From Galeopsis tetrahit (taxonomy: Eukaryota; Streptophyta; Magnoliopsida; Lamiales; Lamiaceae), in contig OY776129.1 in the NCBI GenBank assembly GCA_963675135.1, positions 42,758,141 to 42,822,140 on the forward strand: a stretch of 64,000 bases of DNA, read 5' to 3'. The notes under the pieces were generated by a model that was given only the letters and a program-made list of their open reading frames with translations, was not told the DNA's origin and did not search any database. How positions within the stretch are numbered: position 1 is the stretch's first letter; each line of letters starts with the position of its first letter. This document shows, piece by piece, positions 33,751 to 46,329 of the stretch. Position numbers and translations under genes: made by a program.

Positions 33751-34620
33751 CCCTTAGGTTTTTTTTATAAGTCAAATCACTTGTAATAGGATAAGTTGTA
33801 TTGTATAGACAATTTCATTATTCATCTTGTAATAGATAGCTTCTGGTAGCATCAGTTGAGGGGAACCCAACTGATGTAGTGGAGAGACACGCAATGCTCA
33901 AGAAGAAAAAAGAAGATGAAGACCAGAAGAGGAAGAATCAGTCGAGGGAGAATTCGACTGGTCACCTGAGTATGATCAGTTGAGGTCTCATCGACTGAGA
34001 ATCCTTAATAGGTGAGGATCAAAGTCGGTTACTAAACAACCAAGGTTCATACAGCTGGGGAAGCAATCTGTTGCTCAAGTGTCAAGTCCAGACGAGTTGA
34101 ACTCAAAATCAACTAAGGCAGATAGTTGAGGTAAATGTCATTTACATCTACATTAAAAGATCAAATCAGAGTTGACGTGGACCAATAGGAATGCGATAGC
34201 GGACATCAAAGATCTGACATGACACATGGCTCAAGAATGGAAAGTCAATGACACATTAAATATTACGTGGCAATGGTAATATTTAATTGTGTCAATCAAG
34301 AAGATTGTAATTTTTGAAATAAAAGAGATTTGATTGCTATCCTCCTACGGTAACATTCAAAATCAACACTATATATATGAGTTTTTATTCATATCTCACA
34401 TATGAGTGAAGGGATGCAAAGGTCGACAAGGTGCTTAAGTGTTCATATATAAAGAACAACTCAAGAAAACTTCAATGAAGATTCATCACGCATCATCTTC
34501 CAAACCGTGAGTGAACTCATAATTCCTAAGCCAGTGTTGTCATATACATATCCAAAGCTTATAGAGGTTTTCTCAATCATAGCATGAGGCTAAATCAGAT
34601 AATAAGAGAAAATCTCACCT
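33750..34620 (+). repeat. Possible degraded LTR fragment
   Basis: Composition and motif order (AGAAGATGAAGACCAGAAGA-like runs, a TATA-like CACTATATATATG at about 34363, then a short leader) resemble LTR U3/R sequence of copia elements such as copia A. No termini, target duplication or internal domain can be identified. Confidence 0.3.
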
Positions 34621-34977
34621 AGTTCATATACATCAAACTAACTCTTCTATCATAAACCCTTAGAAGCCAAGTTTGATGGGTGATGGTGGTGAATCTCCTT
34701 CGGTACATGATCATCATGTGCAAAACGGGATAATTGAATTTTACACACATCTTTGTTAGTGAGTGAGATCTAACAGTATTTCTCCTGCACAAGACAGTCA
34801 TAGAGAATTCAATTCTCATTAGCATTAGCAATGTGGCCAAATAATTAATTTTTGAAGTAATCTCATAATAATTTTTTTTAATACATAATTTAAATAATTA
34901 CAAATTTAACACTTATACCATATATTTATGAGTCTCTATCTAACCTACGTGACAATCTCATCTAATAATTTGAAATA

Positions 34978-35213
34978 CTATTCCCTCCGTCCCAAAATTT
35001 TTTGCACACTTTTCTTAACGGGCGTCCCAACATTTTTTACACACTCCAAAAAAGAAAACAATAATACCCCTCCTTCCGCTTTAGTCAAATCTCTCTCACT
35101 TTAGTCAATAAATTACCAATAATACTCATTTATTTTACCTTACACACCACTTTATTTATTTTCTTAATTTTTGTGCCGATCAAAGTGGACATAAAATCTT
35201 GGGACGGAGGAAG
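34978..35213. mobile_element. Stowaway-type MITE, 236 bp
   Basis: Inverted ends CTATTCCCTCCGTCCC and GGGACGGAGGAAG, flanked by TA on both sides (34976-34977, 35214-35215), are the Tc1/mariner Stowaway signature. It is non-coding. Confidence 0.9.
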
Positions 35214-35297
35214 TACAATTTTATGAATATATTTTTATTATGATTTTTTTTTTTCTAATTCTTAACCTTTTTTTAAAACAACTGTTTTATTTGAACT

Positions 35298-35325
35298 CCC
35301 GCCTAGTACGCGGGGTCAATACTAG
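35298..35325 (+). mobile_element. Helitron-like 3' terminus
   Basis: CCCGC at 35298-35302 pairs with GCGGG at 35310-35314, followed 7 nt later by CTAG at 35322-35325 and a host T. A hairpin followed by CTRR and an insertion before T is the Helitron 3' signature. No 5' TC end was identified, so the extent is unknown; the Stowaway MITE may lie inside it. Confidence 0.5.
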
Positions 35326-35644
35326 TATCTCCTACTTATGTGTCAAAGCGAATGAAATCATGCATATGGATGGTGAAAAAAAATTAATAAACGACAAATA
35401 TTACACCAAGGTGTATTAATAATTTGATAGGGTGAAACTCTCAGGTAAACACAAAAATTGAGATAGAGTAATCAAACATATGGGAAAATTTTAAAATACC
35501 TCTTGTAAATAGGTTGATTCCATTTTAAATTTTAATTTTTTTTTTTTTAAAAATACGTCATAAAGTGTTCAATTTACATCTTTTTTGTTCAATAAAAATA
35601 TGACCACGTGTGCAAGCTATTGGAGGAAAAACTTGATGGCAAAC

Positions 35645-37013
35645 TGTTGGGATATGAATCCTATAAACAATGTTCTAATTGATGATTATATGTTTTGATG
35701 GCCAAAAGTAACTTTAGAGTTAATGATATATGTGATTATATGTTGTTCTATGTGAGTTATATGTTATAAGTTTACTGATCTTAATGAGATATGAAGTTTG
35801 AGTTTACTGATCTTAGTATTTTACTAATCTGATATATGAACTGTTTAAGAACTAAGCTGATGAATGAATTGTATAGACAACTTATAGTATAGGACTTAGT
35901 TATACTCATCTGTATGTAGTTCAGTTGTTGTATAGATAGGTTTTATATTTGTAAAGTTGTATTGTATTGTATTTCAGCATTGTAATAGTTAGAACAGTAG
36001 ATTAGTTGGAAGTCAGAAGACTAAAGAAGACTAAGAGATATCAGAAGACTATTTCAGAGAATGAAGAAATCAAGAGAAGTATTTTTGAAGGAAGCTGAAC
36101 AGTTTTGGAAGAACTGTGCTGACTGACCAAGAACAGTAAAACTAAGAAGAGTAGTTTACTGTGCTGAGTTGGTTTGTTTGAAGAATAAGTTTGGATGACT
36201 TATTTAAGGCGTAACTGAAGATTTATATGAAGATATGCTGACTTGGAAGATAAGATAAGTTGGTTAAAAATAAAAGAAGGAAGTTACAAAACAAGAAACG
36301 GTTATGAGTTAGTTGAGAGTTAGTTCACAAACTGCTAACTGTCTTACTAATGCTTATAAATACCGTGTGATCTTCTACTTGAAAAGACTACTGAAACAAC
36401 TACTACTCAAAGTATTCAAGAGCAATCAAGAAGTATTCAAGTATTCAAGCACTCACAGAGTAAAGAAGATCGAAGCAAGAAGAGAAGCCACAGAACTGAA
36501 GAGAAGAATCAAAGGCTATTACTAGAGAAGTTTTACTTTTCATTTTAAGTTTGTATTGGTGTAAACAAGTGTGCTAGTTACTTGTGAAATTACTAGTTGA
36601 TCGAAGATATACCTGGTGGTATAATCGACAAGATCGAAGTCTTAATCTTGGGACTCTAAACTACAAGTACTCAAGAAGAAGAGTAATAAAACATCGCAAC
36701 TGGAGTTGTGAGAGTGGATGTAGACATTTGTCGAACCACTATAAAATCTTGTGTTCTTTACTGTTTGGTTTGATTAACTGTTGATATATTTGTTGAACAA
36801 GAACAGTAAGTTTTCTAAGGAAAGATTTAAAGAAAAGTTGAGTATAAAAGCTAACTGTTAAGTACTGAGCTGATTCTAAGAACAGTACTGTACAGAACAC
36901 ATTTCCGCACTAAAAACTCTGATATTTTGATAGAATTTGAAAAGTCTATTCACCCCTCCCCTCTAGACTTTTTCTTAGCTTACTCAATCTTAACTCAACT
37001 TTTGGGACCAACA
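35645..37013 (+). repeat. 5' LTR of copia B
   Basis: It starts TGTTGGGATATGAATCC and ends GGGACCAACA. The TATA-like CCACTATAAA is at 36736-36745. The equal-length partner is at 46330-47698. A 70-codon frame present in both LTRs is taken as chance. Confidence 0.96.
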
Positions 37014-37015
37014 AG

Positions 37016-37027
37016 TGGTATCAGAGC
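37016..37027 (+). other. Primer binding site, initiator tRNA-Met
   Basis: TGGTATCAGAGC lies 2 nt after the 5' LTR and is complementary to the 3' end of plant initiator tRNA-Met, the usual copia primer. Confidence 0.95.
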
Positions 37028-37175
37028 AGTAGTTCTTTGGACTGCTGTTTCTAGATAACCTTGTAGACTTTGGGGAAAGTCTATTTGTCTCTCATTTCTG
37101 ATTAATTGTTTCTTGATTTTACTTGCTTATCTTGACCTATTTGTCATACTACTGATATTAACTGTCTATTCTATC

Positions 37176-39707
37176 ATGGAAGAAACTAACATCAATAAAC
37201 TTCCAAAGTTCAAGGTTGCAGATTACGATTATTGAAAGCTAAGGATGGAGGCCATCTTTAGTTCAACCCATGATCTAATGATGTCTGTGATCAAAGAAGG
37301 GCCTATTACTACCATGATACCCAACACTGCAACTCTGGAGCCTTCAAAAGCCATTGGTGTTCTCGTGCCAAAACCCAGGTTAGATTTAACTACTGAGGAA
37401 ATGAGGCAGAACAATCTAGACAGCTTGGCCAAGAATTACATTTTGCACACCCTTTCCAACGAGTATCTTGGGAAAGTGGTTAAATGTAAATCAGCCAAAG
37501 AGATGTGGGACAAGTTAGCTATCATTTGTGAGGGAACTTCTCTTATAAAAGAAAGCAAACTATCCACTGCTGTCCAGCGGTTCGAATCATTTAAAATCAA
37601 GACTGGTGAAACAATAGACCAACTCGATACTCGTTTTACAAAGATTATGAATGATCTGGATGTTTTAGGTAAGACTTATACCAATAGGGAGATCAATTTA
37701 CGTATCCTTAAAGCCTTAGATGAAAGGTGGAAAATGGTCACACTGATCATTAAAAACACTCAGGATATAGATAACTGGTCTGCTGAAACTACCTTCCAAA
37801 CCCTTCAGGCACATGAGTTTGAATTGGATGAAGAAGATCCAATAGTTAGTGGTGATAGGGTTAAGGAAATCTCCAAGAGCATTGCACTTAAGGCATCTAC
37901 CTCTAAGAAACCTAGATCATCTATGTCTAAGTCCTCAAGCATAAAAAATGAACTAGAGAGTACTGATCTTGATCTAAAGGATCAGTTGAACTTAATGATT
38001 AAGAGGTTTGACAAACTTAACAAGCGGTATGGTAGATACAAAAGATTCTATAAGGACACTCAGGGCTCTAATAACAGGGACTCTTCTAGGACCAGAAGGG
38101 ATCACAAATCTTCTGAAAGGAGAGATGAGATCTCTAATGAGAAAAGAAGAGATAGGAACTCTGCTGATAGGAAGGATAGGAACTCTTCTGATAGAAAGGA
38201 CAGGAACCGATATCATTCTCCTTCTAAACGTACTTCTAATGAACCTCTGTGTTATAACTGTGAAAAGACAGGTCATTACATCCATGAATGTCCTGATCTG
38301 AGTGCTGAAGACATAAGAGAAAGAAAAGCAAGGAGAGATCGCAAATATGCAAAGGGTAAGAGGGCAATGGTGGCTAACAATGAATCTGATACGGATTCAG
38401 ATGAGTTGCCATCTTCCTCTTCTGATTACCCTTCTAGCAGTGAAAAAGAAGTCTTCATTGCAGATGATGGACTAGTCATGATGGCAAAAATAGATCAAGA
38501 GGTATCATCTGTCACATCTTTTCAATCTTGTGATGAATCTGATTCTGATTTATGTGACACTGCTGATAGTAGTGTAGGGAGTAGTCTTCATCATTCCAAT
38601 GGAATGAATGAAGAAGACCTCCTACCAGCTAACAAAGCATTCATGGAAATCAGTGATGAGAACATATCTTTAAGACAAGAAATCATGAGTCTTAGAGAAG
38701 CTCAAATGAAAGTAGATCCTAATATAACTGTTCTAAATGCACGGCTATCAGAAGATTTGTCACAACTCAAAGACAAGTATGCATCTGTGGACAAGTTATA
38801 TCAGGGTATGCTTCATACACAAGCTAAAGAGACAAATGAGTTCAATGACTTAAAGATTAAATGTGAAAAACTTGAAGAGTGCAATAGATTCTTAGAATCT
38901 GAAGTACTGAGCTTGGATCTGAAGCTATCTGAGATGATTAACTCTTCTAAGATTAATCAAACATTATCAGACAGATACAGAGCTCCTTATGACAAGAGTG
39001 GAATAGGTACTGATCTGCCTAGTCCCTCTACTTCAGGCATTAAGAACACTACTGGAGCTAGTTCAAGTTCTTTACAACTAGATAAAGGAAAAGAACCTAT
39101 GACTTATGATAATGATCCAAAACCTAAAGTACAGTCTAAATACATTCCTCCTACTACCAAGAATGGTAAACAGAAGAATGGATCTAGACCAGTACAGTCA
39201 AGACCATACCAGAAGAGTACTACTCCTCTGACCAGAGCAGAACTGTCCTGAAATCAGAAGAGGCAGACTCAGAACAGTAGGTCAAGACAAACACAGGCAA
39301 GTTGGAAACAGCCTAGACCTCCTTTTATAAGGCAGTCTCAGCTGTACTCAACTAAACCTAGGAAATTTATGCCTCATTATCATAACAAACCTGTTCTTTA
39401 TCCTCCACCTTTATATTATGATATCATTGGAGAGGAAAGACCAAAACGCATCTATAAGCCGTATGGTCCACAGGCTTTTAGGCCATATGCAAACTATTAC
39501 AGACATACTGATCTTCCTGAAAAAGGGATAGAACCAAGGAAAGGCTATCTCAGAAAAATAGATCCTAAGTCTGCTGATAATTTGGATAAGGTCAATAAAG
39601 TACTGTTCTATGATAAGCATGGTAGAAAACTCAAGAGGTCTCAATTATTCAAATCTTCAATGTTTATTTGGATAGCTCTTACTACTAACCCCCAAGGACC
39701 CCAGTAA
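37176..39707 (+). pseudogene. copia B gag, broken by two stops
   Basis: ATG at 37176 opens MEETNINKLPKFKVADYDY. A TGA at 37233-37235 stands where gag proteins have the conserved tryptophan of the YxxWK motif. The frame reopens to 39251, covering the capsid-like region (LDTRFTKIMNDLDVLGKTY, LRILKALDERW), a Lys/Arg/Ser-rich stretch, and a CCHC knuckle CYNCEKTGHYIHEC at about 38251-38292. A coiled-coil-like C-terminus follows. A second TGA is at 39249-39251, after which the frame continues to TAA at 39705-39707. Gag assembles the cytoplasmic particle and binds element RNA. It is longer than in most copia elements. Pol follows in a different frame. Confidence 0.9.
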
Positions 39708-39739
39708 AGAAAGGGTACCTAAATTATAAAGATCACTAC

Positions 39740-42700
39740 TTGCAGGGTCGACTGGATCTTTACAAGAAAGGTGGTTCAGTTGGAGAAACTTGGTACATAG
39801 ACAGTGGGTGTTCTCACCACATGACTGGTACCAAGACTCTTCTTTCTAACTATCATGAGAAGGAAGGACCAAAAGTGATCTTTGGAGATAGTTCCATGGC
39901 AATCACAAAAGGATTTGGATACATCAAGAATGGAGATGTAGAGATTCAAGATGTCTCATATGTTGAAGGTCTGAAATATAATTTGTTATCTGTCTCTCAA
40001 TTTTGTGACAGGGGCTACAAAGTTTACTTCAAAAGCACCAAATGTGAAATCTGGGATAAAAGAACACATACAATTCTACTAGTTGGAGTTAGACAGGGCA
40101 GTGTCTACATTGTAAATTGGAATAGTTGTCCTAGGGATGCTTGCCTTCTTTCTAAGAGTCCTAAAGAAATCAGCTGGCTATGGCCTAGACGCCTATGTCA
40201 TATGAACTTTAAGATTATTAACAAGATTGCAAGAAACTACCTTGTTGAAGGTATCCCTAATGAAATCTATTTCAAATCACAAGTGTGTGATGCTTGCCAA
40301 AAAGGTAAACAGGTAAAGGTTTCCTTTAAGTCAATTCCCACTCTTTCTACTTGTAGAGTCCTAGAACTCTTGCACATGGATCTACATGGTCCAATAAAAC
40401 CCCCTACACTGAATGGTAGAAGGTACACTTTGGTTGTGGTAGATGATTATTCAAAGTTCACTTGGACAATCTTCTTACACAAAAAGAGTGATACACAAAC
40501 CCAACTACCAGATCTGTTAAAGAGGTTGCAAGTAGAAAAAGGTCAGCCCATTGTCAAGAACAGGAGTGACAAGGGGACTGAATTTATAAACTGCTATATT
40601 AAAGAATTTTGTTCTAAGTCTGGAATTCAGCATTTGACAAGTGCAGCTAGGACACCCCAACAAAATGGTGTAGCTGAGAGAAGAAACAGAACACTAAAGG
40701 AAGCATGCAGAACAATGCTTGCAGAGTACAACACACCACAGAAGTTCTGGGCTGAGGCAATCAACACTGCCTGTCACACTTAGAACATATGTGCATTCAA
40801 CAAGGTTCATGGTAAAACTCCTTATGAGGTATGGAAAGGTAGAAAACCTAGAATTTCATATTTTCATATCTTTGGATGTAAGTGCTTTATTCATAACAAT
40901 GGAAAGAGCAAATTAAATGCTTTTGATGCCAAAGCTGATCAGGGAATATTCTTAGGATATTCTTCCACTAGCAAGGCATTCAGAGTGTTTAATTACTCTA
41001 CTCTATGTGTAGAAGAAACACCCCATGTTGTCTTTGATGAAGTTGTACAGGACTCTGCTGATCATCAGATCAGTAAGAAAATTGATGATCTGGCCATTCA
41101 AACTGATAAAGACAATGAAGAGACTGAAGTCTATGAATCTGTACAAGCCTACAATCCATTTCTGAATGTTCTAAACAAAGATGATGATGTAGAAAAGGTA
41201 AAAGACAATGGTAAGTCTTCTAGACCAATTGACATGCCTGAATTGGTTGACTGTTCTCCTGTGAATAAAACTGCTGAAAATGATGATATTGATGATTCTG
41301 TTATACATGATGTGGATGATGAAAGTATTCCTGTTAAAACTAGAAAAACATGGAAATCTGCTCATTCTACTGATTTGATCATTGGTGAATCCAATAAAGG
41401 TGTTAAGACCAGAAGACAACTGTTTGATTCTAAACCTGAACCCAGTAATTCTCTATTTTGTTGGTGTTGCTTTTTATCTGCTATTGAGCCTGCAAATGTG
41501 AAAGAAGCTTTATCTGACAGTAACTGGATTATGGCTATGCAAGATGAATTAAATCAGTTTACTCGAAATGATGTATGGGAACTCGTAGAGAGACCTACTG
41601 ATCACAATGTGGTAGGTACAAAGTGGATTTTCAAAAATAAGAAAGATGAGAATGATCTTGTTGTAAGAAACAAAGCTAGATTAGTGGCTCAGGGCTACTC
41701 TCAAGCTGAGGGTATTGATTATGATGAAACATTTGCCCCTGTATCCAGATTAGAAGCTATAAGACTGTTTCTTGCCTATGCTGCTTATATGAAATTCACT
41801 GTGTATCAAATGGATGTGAAAAGTGCATTTTTGAATTGTATACTTGTTGAAGAAGTTTATGTAGAACAACCTCCTGGATTTGAGGTAAATGGTAATCATG
41901 TATACAAGTTGAAGAAAGCACTATATGGTCTGAAACAAGCTCCAAGAGCCTGGTATGACACTCTTTCACTGTTCTTAGTGGAAAATGGATTTACTAAGGG
42001 CAAAGTGGATCGAACTTTGTTCAGAAGACAAGAAGGTACAAACATTTTATTAGTCCAAATTTATGTTGATGATATAATATTTGGATCTCCTAACAAAAGT
42101 ATGAGTGAAAGCTTTTCAAAGCTCATGCAAAACAAGTTTGAAATGTCAATGATGGGAGAAATGACTTATTTTCTTGGACTTCAAGTAAAACAATCATCTG
42201 ATGGTATCTTTATCAATCAAGCAAAATATACAAGAAATTTGTTAGATAAATTTAGTATCAAGACCTGTAAAACAGTTGGAGTACCAATGCTGCCAACATA
42301 CAGAATGGATCCTGATGATCAAGGTAAGTCTGCTGACCAATCCTATTACAGAGCTTTAATTGGTTCTCTACTCTATTTAACTGCTAGTAGGCCAGACATT
42401 GCATTTGCAGTAGGTGTATGTGCTAGATTTCAGGCCAATCCCAAAGAAAGTCATGTGGAGACTGCTAAAAGGATATTGAAATATCTAAAGGGTACCATTA
42501 ATCGAGGTTTGTGGTATTCTGCAGATAATGATCTATCCCTAAGTGGTTATTCAGATTCTGACTTTGGTGGTTGCAGGATAGATAGAAAATCAACTTCTGG
42601 TTCATGCCAATTCTTAGGTTCTAAGCTCATATCATGGTTTTCAAAGAAACAAACAAGTGTGGCAACATCTACAACTGAAGCAGAATATATGGCTGCAGGA

Positions 42701-43018
42701 AGTTGTTGTAGTCAGCTTCTTTGGCTTATGCAACAACTCAGAGACTACAACATTGTGGAATCTAATGTACCTATATTCTGTGACAACAATAGTGCAATTG
42801 CCATCACTCAAAATCCCGTTTTACATACTAGATGCAAGCATGTAGATGTTAGACATCATTTTATTAGGGATCATGTTGAAAAGAAAAACATAAGAATGAA
42901 AAAGATTCATACTCATATTCAGAGAGCTGACATTTTCACAAAACCTTTGGCTGAAACTAGATTTGGAGAGCTTTGTATAAGTTTAGGATTGATAGACATG
43001 GATCCTGCATGTATATAG
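39740..43018 (+). pseudogene. copia B pol: protease, integrase, RT, RNase H, one internal stop
   Basis: The frame differs from gag, so a shift lies between 39650 and 39740. The protease has the active site WYIDSGCSHHM. The gag-pre-integrase zinc region follows (RLCHMNF, CDACQKGK); its usual HxxxxH pattern reads WPRRLCHMN, with one histidine lost. The integrase core shows LHMDLHGPI, NRSDKGTEF and PQQNGVAERRNR, giving the D-D-E triad. A TAG at 40781-40783 interrupts the end of integrase. RT covers about 41500-42240 with YGLKQAPRAW and catalytic YVDD, and RNase H ends ADIFTKPL. The product would be a polyprotein cleaved in virus-like particles; this copy needs readthrough or help in trans. Confidence 0.94.
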
Positions 43019-43156
43019 AACTGTATACTAACATTTCAGGTACTTAGCTGATATCAAGAACAGTTCACCAAGAAGGGTAATTCTGAAGAACAGACCATGT
43101 CAAGACCTCTACATTCATCACAATCAGGTAAAAAGGTTATTAAGGTGCCTAAATCC

Positions 43157-43211
43157 CGATGAGGAAGCTGGTAAAGCTGAGGGAATTGAGAATATACATT
43201 TAAGGGGGAAT
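43157..43211 (+). promoter_or_regulatory. Conserved block with internal polypurine tract, copia B
   Basis: The 27-nt block 43157-43183 and the run ACATTTAAGGGGGAAT ending at 43211 are identical to 1261-1287 and 1305-1320 of copia A, while sequence between and around them differs. It is about 140 nt after the pol stop. Confidence 0.7.
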
Positions 43212-43389
43212 TTATGATTTCTGAAAAATCTTGTATGTTGACTCATAGCACAAGTCACCTTAGAACAAACCTTATAAAGACCTATTTTAATTATTCTTTA
43301 CTATTCTGTACAGAATTTCACCATCTATGCATGAACTAACACTTCTACCAAGGTGAAACAGGCACAGAAGAGGAGTTCTCCACTGGAAG

Positions 43390-43620
43390 GGGGAACTGAT
43401 CTGATTACAGATTTGATCTGTCTACAAATCTGATCTGATTACAGTACAAATCTGTCTACAGACATGTTCTGATTATTGAATTGATTTGTCTACATGACTG
43501 TTCTGATTACAAAGTTAATTTGTCTACAGAACTATTCTGATTACAATATCATTCTTTCTACAGAACTGATCTGATTACTGATTAAACTGTCTACAAAGCT
43601 TTTTTTAATACAGGGAAATC
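43390..43620 (+). repeat. Degenerate minisatellite in copia B
   Basis: About five to six imperfect units of 40-45 bp, with core TGTCTACAGAACTGATCTGA and TTACA spacers. It lies between pol and the accessory ORF, where copia A has the start of its accessory ORF leader. Confidence 0.7.
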
Positions 43621-44237
43621 TGTCTACAGAATATTTACAGTACTGATCTGAGAAAGTACTGTGCTGATATCAAAAAGGTGAAAATCAGAAGAGTTGGGGA
43701 ACTGATCTGAGGATTACTGAGCTGACCCAACTACTGATCTGATCTTCAAAGGAGTACTCAGCTGAACCCAGATAAGTAAATTTCAATATTTTAAGTAAGA
43801 AATTGAAGTATAGTGTGTTGGAAACAACTGTGCTGATACGCATCAGAACTGTATTATTGTCTTAGAAGTCTTCTAAGTCAAGATTTGTTCAAAAATTAGT
43901 CTACTTATAGAGAAGATTAATACACTCCTCTATTTTTGACCTAATTTTAAAAGGTGTATTTATCAACACAAGTTGGCTCCAAATTGGAATTGAGATGTTA
44001 TGAATCTGGAACGTTTTTCCCAATTTACACTTTTCTAAAACTCAATCCAATCCACACAACGTGTAAATCAAAATCAATCCAAGCCCTAGATTTGCTTTGA
44101 TTATTGATTAACACGATCACATTAACTTCTTCTTCCTCACTCAAAATCTCTCTGCAGAATTTCTCTAAACTCACCATAATCCTACTCCTCATTTCTCTCC
44201 TGAACCAGTTCATGATCACTCTACTGAGCATGAACAT

Positions 44238-46102
44238 ATGCCTTCCTCTGAACCTATTGAGATTACCTCTTCCCCAGAACCTGAGATTATCCAACCAGAT
44301 TCAGTATTCTTGATGGACTATCCTGTTTGTGATAATGAAGAGAGGATAAGATTCAAATTGAGAAATGCTCTTCTCAAAAGTTTTCATGGTTTAGATGACA
44401 GCACTAGATCCTTTGAGCAACTTCTAAGGATAGGTATTTGGGTATATCTTAGAAGATTAGGTCTAGATGAGCTGATGATTGTAGCTGAAGGTATGGGTGG
44501 TTTATCTGTGTTCCATGACTGGGAACAAGAACAGAGAGAAGCGCAGATGTTAATTCATACACTGAATTATTCACTCTTGAGTCTGTTATTCAGTTGATTG
44601 AAAGAATAACTGGTTGCAAGTATTCTATGGTTAAGTCTGCTGATGAAAATGTTGATACTGATGTCAACATGGAAGCTGATGATGCTGATGTTAGAAATTC
44701 TGATAATCAAGCTAATTTGGAAGCTGATATGGAAGCTGACTATGAAGCTGATACAAATGCAACTGAGATGTTTGCAAATTCAGTTGTTCCTGAAGAAACT
44801 GAAGTCTTAGTGGAACAAGATTTGGGTGCTGATGAGTTGGAAAGCACACCAGTCATTGTTGCTGAGAATACTGTGCTTGATGAGACAGTAAGAGATGTTC
44901 CTGCTGAGACAGTGCATGATAACTCTAGCTTTGGGATGTTGAAAAAGCATAATGAAGAGTTACAAAGCAAGTTGGAGGCTACTTTGAAGCAATTTCAACA
45001 AGCCACTGAGAAATTGGAAAGTTTGACTGCTGCCAATTCATATGACAAGATAATGGAATTCACAATGTCTAAGATCTATGATCTGCATAGATTGCAAGAA
45101 AATACACTTTCTACTGAGCTGCAAAAGAAAGTAGAGCTACTTTTGACACCCTTGAAAGATTGGCAGGATGAAGCCAAAAAGGGGGAAGATAAAGTGATGA
45201 AAGTGATGGAGCAGACTCAAACTCAACAAGCTCAATTGGTTGTGAGTCAAGATGAGCTGAAAACTAGTATGGATGATTTGAAAGAAGAAATCATTAGTCT
45301 GAAGTTAAGAATCAATCTCAGAAGACAACAAAATCCTGATTCTGAACCTCAAGAGATTGCTATTCAGAAAAACATTGCTGAATCTTCTTCTGGAAAAAGA
45401 AAAAGGAAACTTATTGTAGATGATGAAGAAGAGGCTGAAGAGACTGGAAGGATTACCAGGTCTAAAAGCAAGTTGAAGCATGATGTTTCTGATAGTAGGC
45501 CAAGTAATGTGAAGATGGCTGAAGCAATTGAGAAGCATAATCAGATGCTTGCTCAGAAGAAAATTGATTTGGCTGAGAAAAGAACAGATGAACAGGTTAG
45601 AAAGCAAAAGTTGAAAGATGCAGAAGCTGCAAGGAAAAAGTTTGATAATCGAGTTGCTGCATTGAAAAGGAAAATGAAATCTAAATCTGTTGGAACTGTT
45701 CTGGATGAAGAATTCATGGAATTTATTGTTGATCCAGAAGATATGGATTACTGGAATAATTTGAAAAAGAAATGGCAGATTGCTAATTTCATAGTGAAGA
45801 AATTTGGTGACCATTCTAGCAAGGAAGATATGTATTTTGACTTTGATGAGTTCATGATGAACATAACAAGGAACTTCTGGGAGCATATATTGTTATTGGC
45901 TGCTGGTGCAGGTATTCAGATCTTATGTCCGGAAGAACCTGTTTGGGAACCTCCAAGGTTAGAGAATGGTGAACCAGATTACTCAGAGATTGGAAACATT
46001 ATCTCTCAGATTATTCAAGATGAAGGAATCACTGATCTTAATCACATGATGGATATCAAGAACAGAATGTATTTGGCATTCAGAATTCCTGATAAAGACT
46101 GA
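44238..46102 (+). pseudogene. Accessory ORF of copia B, shortened and frame-shifted
   Basis: Two frames are joined by a shift near 44560-44597: 44238-44597 and 44594-46102. The first matches the central block of the copia A ORF (FEQLLRIGIWVYLRRLGLDE and HDWEQEQRE). The second has a long Asp/Glu/Ala region, a coiled coil (about 44935-45300), a basic stretch (GKRKRKL) and a C-terminus with DYWNNLKKKWQIANFIVKKF and ILLLAAGAGIQILCPEEPVW, matching the copia A C-terminus. The N-terminal domain of about 270 residues and the Ser/Pro linker of copia A are absent. The function is unknown. No signal peptide is seen. Confidence 0.78.
45167..45188 (+). promoter_or_regulatory. Polypurine tract inside the copia B accessory ORF
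   Basis: AAAAAGGGGGAAG at 45176-45188 encodes AKKGE, and the surrounding 22 nt equal copia A 4883-4904. It matches a canonical plus-strand primer better than the real 3' tract of this element, which reads AAAAAAGGAGAAAT. Confidence 0.55.
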
Positions 46103-46315
46103 AGATGAAGGACTATACTGAAGAAGATAACATTTCTTAACCTTATCTTTATTTTCTTTATTTTGATATTTCTGTGATTATGTGACTTAGTTGTAATATG
46201 TGATATATCTGATCTTATTTTGAATATGAATCTGATCTTGATTTGATGAACTGATATGAATAACTATATATCTTAACTACTGATCTGTTAATGTTTAAAT
46301 AGTTTTGGCTTCATC

Positions 46316-46329
46316 AAAAAAGGAGAAAT
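46316..46329 (+). promoter_or_regulatory. 3' polypurine tract of copia B
   Basis: AAAAAAGGAGAAAT directly precedes the 3' LTR. An A interrupts the G run seen in copia A. Confidence 0.85.

Noticed and set aside
36313..36525. 70-codon frame in the 5' LTR, repeated at 46998-47210.
   Set aside because: Its conservation is explained by LTR identity. Composition is low-complexity and no domain is visible.
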